Part shown: one piece after another, positions 43,616 through 52,426 of the stretch
Layout of the letters: every line of letters begins with the position of its first letter
How positions within the stretch are numbered: position 1 is the stretch's first letter
Source of the DNA: Desulfovibrio sp. UCD-KL4C
Lineage (GTDB): Bacteria; Desulfobacterota; Desulfovibrionia; Desulfovibrionales; Desulfovibrionaceae
NCBI RefSeq assembly: GCF_006210265.1
Contig: NZ_VCNC01000001.1
Span: forward strand, 878,843 to 942,842
Direction: 5' to 3'
Length of the DNA: 64,000 bases
Position numbers and translations under genes: made by a program
Notes under the pieces: generated by a model
The model's input: only the letters and a program-made list of their open reading frames with translations
The model's database searches: none
What the model was told of the DNA's origin: nothing

Positions 43616-44158
43616 TTAAAATTTGTTTCTGATAAAATCCGTGATTGATTTGATAGCGGATTTCTTTTGAGGAATATCAGTTTCCTCAGACGCTGAATCC
43701 CACCATTCTAGATCACTGAATTCAACTGGTAAGCGCAGTGTAAGAAATGGAATAAAAAAATTTATAACATTTACTTTAGAAACGGCTTTTGCAGAATCGA
43801 AGTGGAAAAAAACTTCTCCGATAAACCACGCCTTATCTTTTGGGGTAGTCGGTTCTGACGGGCGGATATACATAAAATGAGGGTCCATTTCAGAATTAAC
43901 ACTATTATCCTGAAATGAAGCGAATAGTGCGCTTACCTGTTTTCTAATTAATTTATCGCCGTAAACATCCACAATGAAAGTGAATTTAAGAAAGCCTGTT
44001 TCAGGCGTATGATTGTGGCGGGATATTTTAAGAACACCGTCTTTTCTTCTACTTTCATCGTCCTCAAGAAAAAGATCGAAAGCGCAGAATCCAATAAAAT
44101 TTTCCGTGCCGCGGAGTTCATCTAATTGCTTTTCTATTGCTGCTGTACTGTCGTCCAT
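43616..44158 (-). CDS. Unknown protein, 180 aa
   Basis: This is a soluble protein with a mixed alpha/beta pattern (LKFTFIVDVYGDKL, AWFIGEVFFHFDSAKAVSKV, FFIPFLTLRLPVEF). There is no signal peptide and no family I recognise. The start at 44158 is preferred: CAGGATACTTA lies before it, while the longer frame starts only with TTG and no site. It converges on the glycosyltransferase gene with a 19-base gap. Confidence 0.65.
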   Translation of the reverse strand: MDDSTAAIEKQLDELRGTENFIGFCAFDLFLEDDESRRKDGVLKISRHNHTPETGFLKFTFIVDVYGDKLIRKQVSALFASFQDNSVNSEMDPHFMYIRPSEPTTPKDKAWFIGEVFFHFDSAKAVSKVNVINFFIPFLTLRLPVEFSDLEWWDSASEETDIPQKKSAIKSITDFIRNKF

Positions 44159-44254
44159 TAAGTATCCTGAAAGGTGAAGGTTTTTATTTTTCAACCAGCG
44201 ATAACATTTTACTTAGTCAGCAACAAGAGGGTATAATTTGGCAGATAGATATGT

Positions 44255-44295
44255 TTGAAAAATCCCTCTTGATATTATATCAAGAGGGATTTCAT
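44255..44295 (-). terminator. Terminator of the arsR-permease operon
   Basis: The palindrome AATCCCTCTTGATA / TATCAAGAGGGATT, with a TTTTTC run on the minus strand, lies 26 bases after the stop of the 51-residue protein. Confidence 0.88.
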
Positions 44296-44317
44296 TTTTT
44301 GATTTGTTATGTATTTG

Positions 44318-44473
44318 CTATTCGTTATCCATGCGGTCATCATTTTTAACAGGTTCGGCTTGTTGGGAAGTTGTTTCCTCAAAAATATTACGAGAGCTTT
44401 TTCTGACCATGTGAAATATTGCAAAAACAATGACCAACATTATAATGGCACCTTCAACAATTTCACCTGTCAT
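44318..44473 (-). CDS. Small single-pass membrane protein, 51 aa, in the arsR-permease operon
   Basis: The 51 codons from ATG (44473) to TAG (44318) have AAAGGAG 6 bases upstream. The N-terminal helix MTGEIVEGAIIMLVIVFAIF is followed by a positive patch (HMVRKSSRN) and an acidic tail (VKNDDRMDNE), giving an N-out/C-in single-pass protein. It lies 45 bases after the permease gene and before the operon terminator. It may be a partner subunit of the permease. No family is recognised. Confidence 0.72.
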   Translation of the reverse strand: MTGEIVEGAIIMLVIVFAIFHMVRKSSRNIFEETTSQQAEPVKNDDRMDNE

Positions 44474-44518
44474 GGGATCTCCTTTGTCTCGTTAATTTTG
44501 AGCTGGAATTCAGTTATC

Positions 44519-45667
44519 TTAGTGTGAATGAGCTGAACCAGAATTCCCTTTTATAATTGAGATTGTTTTTGGAACAGCGATTAATCCAACTAAAAGAATC
44601 GCGCTGATTGTGTAGAATAATCCATGAACATCTTCAGCTCCGCTTTGAACCCAGTCGGTTATGCTGAGTCCAAGTGAATAGTACACCCAGTTTGTCAGCA
44701 TGCCAAGGGCAAGTGAACAAACTATTATTGTTCCAAGATAGATAAAAGCAGAGCGTTTGCCCAGAAGTTTGGCCACAACTGTAAAGGATGCTGCGTTTGT
44801 AGCCGGTCCTGCAAGCAGGAATACCAACGCTGCTCCGGGTGAAAGGCCTTTTAGAGCCAGTGCTGCTGCAATCGGAGTAGATGCTGTTGCGCATACATAG
44901 AGTGGAACAGCCGCTGCAAGCATGATTAATAATGGCAGAAAGCCGTCTCCTAGATTTCTTTCAATAAATCCGTCAGGAATAAGTGCGCCGAACATACCTG
45001 CCAGAATAACTCCGAAGATAAACCATGTTCCGATATCCTGTAGTAAGTTACCGAATGAGTATTTCATCCCATTTGAAATTTTCCCCATGAACGTTGAAGG
45101 CGCTTCTGATTCTTCACAGCCGCAACCTGAGCAGCAACTTGAGTCTGAACAGCTTTGTTCTTTGTCGTGGGAATGGTCATGAGTGTGTCCGTGATTATGG
45201 TCATGTTGAAAAAGAATCGCATCAGGTATTAGTGGAGAGGTGTGTCCGTTCTTTTTCTCACCTCTATCAACCATTATCCCAGCAATTACGGCAGTAAAAA
45301 ATGCTGCAACAGGTCTTAATATTGTCATAATCGGATCGAGCAGTGCGTATGTTACAGCTATTGAGTCAACGCCTGTTTCCGGGGTAGAAATCAGAAATGA
45401 GGTTGTGGCCCCTTTGCTTGCTCCCTGTTGTCTTAATTGTGCTGCGGCTGGGATTACACCACAACTGCAAAGCGGAATGGGAACACCTAGAAGCGATGCT
45501 TTGAATATGTCAGATGTTTTGCCGGATCCTAAATTTTTAGAAATAAATTCCGGTCCCACAAATGCTTTGAGAAGTCCTGCAATAAAAAATCCGAAAAGTA
45601 TGAAAGGTGCGGATTGAAGCAGCACTTCCCATGACTCAAATACAATTCTAGTTAAAATATCGATCAT
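44519..45667 (-). CDS. UPF0718/ArsP-type permease with His/Cys-rich cytoplasmic loop
   Basis: This integral membrane protein has 382 residues and about eight to ten helices. It contains the family landmarks LGVPIPLCSCGVIPAAAQLR, FLISTPETGVDSIAVTY, VPLYVCATASTPIAAAL and LLAGPATNAASF. ArsP of this family exports trivalent organoarsenicals; other members are tied to other thiol-binding metals. The central loop (about residues 150-200) is rich in His (HDHNHGHTHDHSHD) and Cys (CSDSSCCSGCGCEE), suggesting direct metal binding. It starts at 45667 by an ATGA overlap with arsR (CAGGAG upstream) and is thus under ArsR control. Confidence 0.88.
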   Translation of the reverse strand: MIDILTRIVFESWEVLLQSAPFILFGFFIAGLLKAFVGPEFISKNLGSGKTSDIFKASLLGVPIPLCSCGVIPAAAQLRQQGASKGATTSFLISTPETGVDSIAVTYALLDPIMTILRPVAAFFTAVIAGIMVDRGEKKNGHTSPLIPDAILFQHDHNHGHTHDHSHDKEQSCSDSSCCSGCGCEESEAPSTFMGKISNGMKYSFGNLLQDIGTWFIFGVILAGMFGALIPDGFIERNLGDGFLPLLIMLAAAVPLYVCATASTPIAAALALKGLSPGAALVFLLAGPATNAASFTVVAKLLGKRSAFIYLGTIIVCSLALGMLTNWVYYSLGLSITDWVQSGAEDVHGLFYTISAILLVGLIAVPKTISIIKGNSGSAHSH

Positions 45668-46050
45668 TTTTCTCTCCTGTCTGGTACGCATCCTTCGTTT
45701 GTAAGATGTGCCAGCGCAGTTTGAATTATTGTTTCGACGTGGCTGTCATCGAGCCTGTATAAAGCTTTTCGCCCTTGCTTTTCAAAACGAACCATTCGGG
45801 CAGAGCGGAGAATTCTAAGTTGATGGGAAACAGCTGAATGGCTCATCTCTAAAATCTCCGCAAGGTCGCATACGCATAGCTCCCGTATTGAGAGTGCGTG
45901 TAAAATTGTGATTCTTACCGGTTCACCAAGAATTTTAAAAGTTTCAGCAATATCTTCCATTGTTTGTTTGGAGCACATCTTACCTTTGGCAATATCTACT
46001 GCATCAAGATTTGGATTATGTCCGCAACATGAGTCGGTATGGTCATTCAT
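45664..46050 (-). CDS. ArsR/SmtB-family metal-sensing repressor
   Basis: The 128-residue winged-helix repressor has the classic metal site ELCVCDLAEIL in helix alpha-3 (two Cys), the DNA-recognition helix SHSAVSHQLRILRSARMVR and an N-terminal CCGHN cysteine pair that could add ligands. It dissociates from DNA when As(III), Sb(III) or a soft metal binds. The start at 46050 has AGAGG upstream; a longer in-frame ATG at 46074 lies inside the operator. It is the first gene of an operon with the permease and a small membrane protein. Confidence 0.92.
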   Translation of the reverse strand: MNDHTDSCCGHNPNLDAVDIAKGKMCSKQTMEDIAETFKILGEPVRITILHALSIRELCVCDLAEILEMSHSAVSHQLRILRSARMVRFEKQGRKALYRLDDSHVETIIQTALAHLTNEGCVPDRREK

Positions 46051-46067
46051 ATTAAAACCTCTAAATG

Positions 46068-46097
46068 TTAACATGTGATCATTTGTTCATATGTTAA
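46068..46097 (-). promoter_or_regulatory. Putative ArsR/SmtB operator
   Basis: This 30-base imperfect inverted repeat (TTAACAT...ATGTTAA, with TGAACA/TGATCA half-sites inside) lies just upstream of the repressor start. It resembles SmtB/ArsR operators (TGAACA-n-TGTTCA type) and would give autoregulation. Confidence 0.65.
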
Positions 46098-46263
46098 TCC
46101 TTAAGGGGAATAGGTCAAGTGAAAAGTCGGCCAATACGTTACATGCAAAGCTATTATAAATTAACATAATGATTTGCCGAATTTTTTTAAATCATATAAT
46201 CTGATATGTAATTTAAAATTTTAGGTCTTCTATAAAGAAACTTTTGTTTATTTGGGGATTGTA

Positions 46264-47568
46264 ATGAATAAGGCAAATGTGATTGGTACAGGTATTGTTT
46301 ATTTTATAGTAATTATGGTCACTTTTTTACTCGTGCCGACTGTTTATGCCGCGCAGACAGAAGAGCAGGTTAAGACAACTGATATTGCAGATGAGATCAT
46401 TACAATGTCTTGGCTTGATCGTCTTAAGTGGGAAAATGAAGATAAGAGCGTTCAAATTAAAATCGGTGGGTTTTATAGTTTCGACTGGGCGCAAATTAGT
46501 GAAGATAGTAGAGTCGGGTCTGTTTATGACCCTGTGCAGAACCATAAAGAAGAAGTCCGTTGGGCTGAGCCTAATATCGGCTTAAAACTTTATGATCGTT
46601 TTGAATTTCGCTTTCAATATGAAATTGCCGGAAAGCGTGGTCAAATTCTTGATTTGTGGGGACAGGTGAAAGATGTTCCTTACCTTGGAAAAATTAAAGT
46701 TGGTAATTTCAAAGAACCTTTCTCAATGACAGTTTTGGGAGGCCGGACAGGTTCTACCATGATGGAGTATCCTCCGTCTGCGGTTTTTGCTCAGGCTCGT
46801 AACCTTGGTATCCAATTTGAGAATACATATTTTGATAACAGGATTAACGCTGCGGCTGGTATCTTTAATAAATGTAATTATCTCGACAATGCCTTTACGG
46901 ATAATAATGACGGGGTGGATTTAACAGGGCGTATCGGCTGGCGTCCATATCTTGAAGATGATGGTAAAAAGCTGATTCATGTCGGCCTTGGATATTCACA
47001 CCAGTTTCTTGATGCTGACGCACAGAAAACGAGTTTTTCTCCTACTACAGGATCCAATCTTTCGTTAATAAAACTTTCTGGAACAGGTTCTATAGCAGCG
47101 TATAGTCAGGATTTAGTAAACCTTGAGCTTGCAGGAATTTGGGATCAATTCTGGCTCCAAAGTGAGTACACTTCGGCTTATCTCAATACAAAAGATCGTA
47201 ATAATGCATATTTTTCAGGTTATCATGTTGATGTTGGTTATATCCTCACTGGAGAAAGTAAGCCGTTTAAATCTGCCAATGCTGTTTTCGGAGCTATCAC
47301 CCCGAAAGAACCTTTTAATCCCTTGAATGGAACATGGGGAGCTTTAGAAATTGCTGCTCAGTACTCACATGCTGATTTGAATGATTATCACGCTGATGTT
47401 CGAGGCGGAGTTCAGGATAACATCGGAGTTGCTCTTAATTGGTATTTGAATGCGCACACCCGTGTTGCCGGTAACTATATTCATGCCGATGTCAGCGGAA
47501 GAGATAATTCATCCCTTAGTAATGGCGAGATGGATATTTATCAGTGTAGAATAATGTTTTATTTTTAA
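46264..47568 (+). CDS. Outer-membrane porin, OprP/OprO-like
   Basis: The 434 residues have a signal peptide (VYFIVIMVTFLLVPTVYA) then a beta-barrel pattern: alternating strands ending in aromatic residues and a final strand MDIYQCRIMFYF with terminal Phe. The early VQIKIGGFYSFDW and IKVGNFKEPFSM segments match the phosphate-selective porin OprP/OprO family. The phosphate selectivity is not assured. The start at 46264 has GGGGAT upstream. It precedes the HPt gene by 32 bases. Confidence 0.82.
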   Translation: MNKANVIGTGIVYFIVIMVTFLLVPTVYAAQTEEQVKTTDIADEIITMSWLDRLKWENEDKSVQIKIGGFYSFDWAQISEDSRVGSVYDPVQNHKEEVRWAEPNIGLKLYDRFEFRFQYEIAGKRGQILDLWGQVKDVPYLGKIKVGNFKEPFSMTVLGGRTGSTMMEYPPSAVFAQARNLGIQFENTYFDNRINAAAGIFNKCNYLDNAFTDNNDGVDLTGRIGWRPYLEDDGKKLIHVGLGYSHQFLDADAQKTSFSPTTGSNLSLIKLSGTGSIAAYSQDLVNLELAGIWDQFWLQSEYTSAYLNTKDRNNAYFSGYHVDVGYILTGESKPFKSANAVFGAITPKEPFNPLNGTWGALEIAAQYSHADLNDYHADVRGGVQDNIGVALNWYLNAHTRVAGNYIHADVSGRDNSSLSNGEMDIYQCRIMFYF

Positions 47569-47600
47569 AGATATAAATTAACGTAATAAGCGAGAGCTTT

Positions 47601-47933
47601 GTGAACGATTCAAAGAAAAATGAAAACATTGTTTTTATTGAATCGGCATTAATAGATTTAGTGCCGATTTTACTTGATACTCTTGTTAAAGAATTAGCAG
47701 AGATGGAAAAAACTTTTGAAGACGGCGACTTTGTAAAATTACAGGAACAGGCTCATTCTTCACGCGGGGCTGCTTTGACATATGGATTTGATGCATATGC
47801 CGAGGTGTTGCTTGATCTGCAACATGCTGCCAAGAGTGAAGCCTCAGAAATTACGAAGTACCTTTTCGGATTATTGCACGGTTTGCTTGAATCGGTGGAG
47901 TTTAAAGTAAATTCTTCAAACGGCAAAGCTTAG
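47601..47933 (+). CDS. HPt (histidine phosphotransfer) domain protein
   Basis: The 110-residue four-helix protein carries the phosphorylatable His motif QAHSSRGAALTYG, matching the HPt pattern AHxLKGxAxxxG. The start is GTG and no strong ribosome-binding site is seen. It may be cotranscribed with the porin gene. A plausible partner is the hybrid kinase at 48580-51078, whose terminal receiver needs an HPt to relay onward. Its 3' end overlaps the convergent SLOG-protein gene by 18 bases. Confidence 0.85.
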   Translation: MNDSKKNENIVFIESALIDLVPILLDTLVKELAEMEKTFEDGDFVKLQEQAHSSRGAALTYGFDAYAEVLLDLQHAAKSEASEITKYLFGLLHGLLESVEFKVNSSNGKA

Positions 47934-48566
47934 TGCTTTGATGAGAAAGTTCTTTGTAGCTAAACATATTCCTGGACATCCGCTTTCTCTTGGGCCTGCA
48001 ATATTGAGTGCCTTTATGTGCATAGAGCTTACCCAAGCCCTGAAAGTTTCAAGAGCAAGTGGTGAGCTCAGCGGGATGACTGCTGTCGGTTTGCCGTATC
48101 GTTTTGCTAGTTTTATGGTTAAAGACGTTCCTTTGGATTCACATTCTCCGGGAAAAATTAATGTCCCGTCTGAATCAACAACGTTCTGTTCTGTCCTTTT
48201 CCAGTAAGAGCCGGTATCCATTTCTTTCAGATTATATTTATCTGGGATTACGCCGTCTTCGGCTTTCCTACCTTTCGGACACCAGCCTGTGTGCGGGATT
48301 CCGAGATAAATAGCTGCGTCCAGAGCTCCGCGATCAACCCCCGTCTGCCCGCCTGATATAATTCTGAATCCGTTTGGTAATTCTAAAGTGTCAGTCTGGA
48401 ATGTGTTGTTTTCTGTTTCCAGAAATGCACCACAATTAGGGCAGCGGACTTGATCAAGTCTTTCTATCAGAGCCGGAATCAAGTCAAAGGCTTCAATCGG
48501 TCCGGTCCATAAACAGGCGGCACATGATCTGTATCCTTTACTTCCGTATGGTGCTGGTCTTTCCAT
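47916..48566 (-). CDS. SLOG-superfamily protein (cpYpsA/putative molybdenum carrier) with N-terminal zinc ribbon
   Basis: The C-terminal ~150 residues contain the nucleotide-binding motif ISGGQTGVDRGALDAAI and HTGWCPKGRKAEDGVIPDKY, the mark of the cpYpsA (PF12694) branch of the SLOG fold, often named molybdenum cofactor carrier. The first ~55 residues carry SCAACLWTG and RCPNCGAFLE, a likely C4 zinc ribbon. The start at 48566 lies 13 bases after the hybrid-kinase stop; longer frames would run into that gene. It shares the kinase operon. SLOG domains bind nucleotides or their derivatives; a link to signalling is inferred from position. Confidence 0.82.
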   Translation of the reverse strand: MERPAPYGSKGYRSCAACLWTGPIEAFDLIPALIERLDQVRCPNCGAFLETENNTFQTDTLELPNGFRIISGGQTGVDRGALDAAIYLGIPHTGWCPKGRKAEDGVIPDKYNLKEMDTGSYWKRTEQNVVDSDGTLIFPGECESKGTSLTIKLAKRYGKPTAVIPLSSPLALETFRAWVSSMHIKALNIAGPRESGCPGICLATKNFLIKALSFAV

Positions 48567-48579
48567 AGATGGACGGATA

Positions 48580-51078
48580 TCAGTTGTCCGGTATAATAAC
48601 AAGCTGTACTTGCGGGATGCTTGAAAGCTTGTCCAGATCCAGTGTTGTGCTGATTTCAGCAGGCACAAATAGTATCCCTTTAAATCCTTGTTCTATTCTG
48701 TTCCAAAGTTCTGATGGGGTGCAGTAATTGATTTTGCCAGGGCATATAACCAGCAGATTTTTAACAGGTGCTGTTTCGGACTTCCCAAGGACCATACAGG
48801 GATCTGTCATAATCAAATCTTCATGTAACATTCCGTGTATGGTATCAATCAAACGCTTGTCGTCAATCGGTTTGATGAGAGCCACATCACCTCCTGCCTT
48901 CTGCCCTTCTGCAAGAGCACTGATTACAATTACCGGTATATGGCAGGTTGAAGGGTCCATACGTAATTGTCTAATTGCTTCAGCTCCGTCCATTCTCGGC
49001 ATTTTTAGGTCCATGGTGATAAGCTGCGGAAGCTGCTTTCGCGCTATTTCTAAAGCTTCAATTCCATTTGTTGCCGATACTATTCTATACCCTTCATCTT
49101 CAATGATTTGTGATAAAAATTCGTTAAGAGCTGGATCGTCATCAGCTATAAGGATCAGCGGGCTGTCGTTAGTGTTAGAACGTCTACCTGCAGAATTAAT
49201 TTTGTTTAGTGCTGAAGTTTGATTAACTTCTATTTCAGGTGTTCCTTTTGCTAACGTGAAATGAAAAGAGCTTCCCTCACCTAACTTGCTGTCTACCCAG
49301 ATACGTCCGCTATGATGTTCAACTATTTGTTTACAGATTGGCAAGCCAAGTCCTGTTCCTTTTGGTTTACCTGTCAAAGTGTCACCAACTTGTTTAAAGC
49401 GTTCAAAAATTTTCTTTTGATCAGCTTCAGAAATACCGCTTCCTGTATCACTCACACTTATTAATATTTCATCTCCATGGTCACGGGCGGAGCAGGTGAT
49501 AGAACCTGAATTTGTAAATTTTAAGGCATTAGAGATTAGGTTCACCATGACTTGCATAATCCTGTCGTGGTCACCAAAGATTACGGGTAGATTCTCGTCT
49601 ACATCAATTTGCATGAGAATGTTCTTGTTTTCCCAGAGCGGTTTAGTTGTCTGGCTTGAAATTGTGAGAACTTCTTTTATATCTATAGAAATATTTTTCC
49701 AGTCAACTTTACCGGACTCCATTTTCGCAATATCCAGTACATCGTTAATAAGCTCGGTTAAGCGTTCTCCTTCAGAAACTATAATGCCGATGTTTTCCTG
49801 AATTTGATTCATAGCTCTTTGAGCTTTTATATCTGTTGTCTGACAATGCGGAAAAACAGTTTTTTCTAGTTTCTTATTAATGATTTTAGCGAATCCTAAG
49901 ATTGAAGTCATAGGGGTTCTCAGTTCATGTGAGACCGTGGAAATAAAGTCTGTTTTTAGATTGTCGATTTCTTTTTCGTATGTGATATCTCTAACCAGAA
50001 TAACAGCGCCAAGGCATAAAGTTGTATCATCTTCAGAGTCTAGCTTATTAATCGGGGTGGCTACAGCTTTGGCAATCGTGCGGTTAGGTAGAATTATTTC
50101 GGAACTGTAAATTTCTTGTTTACAACCTTTTACTAAATTAAAAAGGTGTTTCATTTCTTCCGTGAAAAAATATTTTACATCTTTTCCGATAACATCCTGT
50201 CCTTCAAGACCGAATAATTCTGCAAGAGCATGGTTTGTTAGAGAAATTTTCCCAGATATATCAATAACCAACAATCCGTCAGCAAGATTGTCTATAATAA
50301 CTTCCAAATAAGTAAGAGTGTCTTGTAATTCACTCGTAGCATTCGTCACAGCCCGTTCAAGTCCGGCAATAAGTGTGGTTAGTTCACTGGCCATGTTTTG
50401 CATTGTTCCTGCAAGAAGGCCTATTTCGTCTTTGGAAGTTATTTCAATTGAAGCAGAAAAATCATGGTCTGATAGCTTACGGGCATATTCGGTCAACTTG
50501 TTCAGAGGCTCTGAGATACGTTTAACATTCATATACAACAGCCATACGCTGCCCCAGAAAATGAAAAACATTACAACTTGTAATTTTGCAATTGCTATCC
50601 ATACGTATTTGGTGATCAGTTCCTTATCCATTCCGACATGTACATAGCCAGCCATCCCGGCAAGAATGGGCTTGGTAATATCAATCACTTTTCCAAATTT
50701 AGGAAGATCAATTTCTCTAATTGAAAATTCTTTGGGATGTGAATGGCTATGCATTAAAATTTCCGGGACGCGTGGTACAAATGTATGGGAAATGATATCG
50801 CCGTTTTCATCCTGAACATACACATATGCAGCTCCATCAATGGCCTTGAACTGATCTATCATTGACTGGATTGTCGAAGAATCACGGTTAAGCAGAATTT
50901 CCACACTTGAACTGGCAATGCTGCTGGCGATAGCCTGTCCTTTGCTTACGTATTCATCGGTCATGTGATTGTATAGCGTCAGTGCTGAGACCAGTGACAT
51001 TGATATTGATATTACACCGAACAGAACGAAGTTGAGAAGCAGAGTAGTTTTAAAAATTTTAGACATTCTCATCTTCAT
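48580..51078 (-). CDS. Hybrid sensor histidine kinase with receiver and C-terminal extension
   Basis: The 832 residues show TM1 (about 10-30), a periplasmic region with HSHSHP, TM2 (about 167-190), HAMP, a coiled coil, PAS (LADGLLVIDISGKISLTNHAL), HisKA (STVSHELRTPMTSILGF), HATPase (SNALKFTNSG, DTGSGISEAD, GTGLGLPICKQI) and receiver (LILIADDDPALNE, TMDLKMPRMDG). A further ~85 residues (ending VQLVIIPDN) match nothing I know and may be another receiver-like remnant. The start at 51078 overlaps the binding-protein stop by four bases (ATGA), with AGGTGGA upstream, so the two proteins are made together. Ligand-bound binding protein probably feeds this kinase, which then phosphorylates an HPt and a regulator. 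Confidence 0.88.
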   Translation of the reverse strand: MKMRMSKIFKTTLLLNFVLFGVISISMSLVSALTLYNHMTDEYVSKGQAIASSIASSSVEILLNRDSSTIQSMIDQFKAIDGAAYVYVQDENGDIISHTFVPRVPEILMHSHSHPKEFSIREIDLPKFGKVIDITKPILAGMAGYVHVGMDKELITKYVWIAIAKLQVVMFFIFWGSVWLLYMNVKRISEPLNKLTEYARKLSDHDFSASIEITSKDEIGLLAGTMQNMASELTTLIAGLERAVTNATSELQDTLTYLEVIIDNLADGLLVIDISGKISLTNHALAELFGLEGQDVIGKDVKYFFTEEMKHLFNLVKGCKQEIYSSEIILPNRTIAKAVATPINKLDSEDDTTLCLGAVILVRDITYEKEIDNLKTDFISTVSHELRTPMTSILGFAKIINKKLEKTVFPHCQTTDIKAQRAMNQIQENIGIIVSEGERLTELINDVLDIAKMESGKVDWKNISIDIKEVLTISSQTTKPLWENKNILMQIDVDENLPVIFGDHDRIMQVMVNLISNALKFTNSGSITCSARDHGDEILISVSDTGSGISEADQKKIFERFKQVGDTLTGKPKGTGLGLPICKQIVEHHSGRIWVDSKLGEGSSFHFTLAKGTPEIEVNQTSALNKINSAGRRSNTNDSPLILIADDDPALNEFLSQIIEDEGYRIVSATNGIEALEIARKQLPQLITMDLKMPRMDGAEAIRQLRMDPSTCHIPVIVISALAEGQKAGGDVALIKPIDDKRLIDTIHGMLHEDLIMTDPCMVLGKSETAPVKNLLVICPGKINYCTPSELWNRIEQGFKGILFVPAEISTTLDLDKLSSIPQVQLVIIPDN

Positions 51079-52334
51079 TTGTTCCACCTATTCCAATTTG
51101 TAAGAGGTACGAATTGTCCTTCTGAAACGGTTGTATAGTATACTTTATCAAAACCTTGATGCTTGCCTCGGCTAAAGCTGATTGGGGCATCGAGTCCGAT
51201 ATCAAGGTCTTTTATTGATAATGTTGCAGAGTAAAGGCTTGTTTTCTTAGGACTTTCCGTCATGCGCTCAAGGATTATCGACATTACTTTTGCATTTAGG
51301 TAGCCCTCAAAGCTGATGAAGCTGAATTTCAAAGGATTATAGTCTTTAGCAAACTCTTCAGGTGGAGCTGGAGGATTTTCAGACATTACTTTTCTGTAGT
51401 CGCGTACGGCTGCAAGGGAAGTGTCTTCATAAGTTGGAACGGCTTGAGTATTGATAAGGTTTTCGGTGTATTTTTTACCGGTTGATTTTTCGAGACCGTT
51501 TAAAAGATGCAACATGTTTTCGCTGCCTACAAAAGATAAATTGCATATTGGAATATTCAATCCCGCATCTCTGGCATCTCTTATAAAAGCTGCACATGCT
51601 TCATACGTTCCGATTGAGATGATTGCATCTGGTTGTGTTGCTGCGAGTATTTTAACCTGCTCTTCCATGGAACTTTTAAAGTCAGTTCCTCTTCTGTAGG
51701 TTGCTTCTGCAACAATACGCAGGTTTTTTTCAGTAAGAGCTTTTCTAATTCCTTCCCATCCGCTTCTACCATATGCGTCTGCCTGATATAGCACTGCAAT
51801 TCTTCTGCGGCCTATCATAAAAAGATTATGTACCAGTCCCCATGTTTCCTGTCTGTATGATGCTCTCAGGTTGAAAACATATTTTTTATATGGGTATTCG
51901 CGTTGCGGCTGCGCGCCTGTGAAGGGGAAGAACAGATAGAGCGGTTTATCGGTGTTGAAGTGCTTAATGACAGGAAGAACTCGTGTCACAGTGGGAGTTC
52001 CCACATAGTTGAACATGCAGAGGACGTTATCCCTTTCAATCAGGTTGATAGTGTTGCGAATAGCTGGAAGAGGGTTGTATCCATCATCGTAATATCTGAT
52101 AACAACTTTGTGACCGTTAATCCCTCCGTTTGCATTTACCTGATTGAAATAGGCTTGTGATCCTCTGAAAAGTTCTATCCCAAGCCCTTTGCTGTGCCCT
52201 GTAAAGGCGGCAGACATTCCAAGGAGTATGGGTTTATTGGGGAGAGCACTTTTTTGGGCATATACTGTTGTGGTTAGGTAAAAAATAATAAGTATAGCTG
52301 GGAATAATATATGCTTGACGTGAATTTTCTTCAT
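51075..52334 (-). CDS. Periplasmic binding protein, branched-chain amino-acid type (Peripla_BP_6), sensor partner
   Basis: The 419 residues have a signal peptide (ILFPAILIIFYLTTTVYAQ) then the LivJ-like fold: PILLGMSAAFTGHSKGLGIELFRGS, YFNQVNANGGINGHKV, MFNYVGTPTVTRVLPVI, RGTDFKSSMEEQVKIL, and GYLNAKVMSIILERM near the C-terminus. No permease or ATPase genes are near. The gene is coupled by an ATGA overlap to a hybrid kinase, so it is likely a periplasmic ligand sensor. It resembles the 55879 protein (shared SAAFTGH.../GYVGTP.../GYLNAK... elements), suggesting a common origin. The ligand is unknown. Confidence 0.85.
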   Translation of the reverse strand: MKKIHVKHILFPAILIIFYLTTTVYAQKSALPNKPILLGMSAAFTGHSKGLGIELFRGSQAYFNQVNANGGINGHKVVIRYYDDGYNPLPAIRNTINLIERDNVLCMFNYVGTPTVTRVLPVIKHFNTDKPLYLFFPFTGAQPQREYPYKKYVFNLRASYRQETWGLVHNLFMIGRRRIAVLYQADAYGRSGWEGIRKALTEKNLRIVAEATYRRGTDFKSSMEEQVKILAATQPDAIISIGTYEACAAFIRDARDAGLNIPICNLSFVGSENMLHLLNGLEKSTGKKYTENLINTQAVPTYEDTSLAAVRDYRKVMSENPPAPPEEFAKDYNPLKFSFISFEGYLNAKVMSIILERMTESPKKTSLYSATLSIKDLDIGLDAPISFSRGKHQGFDKVYYTTVSEGQFVPLTNWNRWNK

Positions 52335-52426
52335 AACGGAATCCTATGAGTTGTAGTCGCTTTCTGACGATAGTTACTGCCTTTTTGCGAACTGTTCTCT
52401 ATATACAGGCATTTCGTTCTGTCAGA

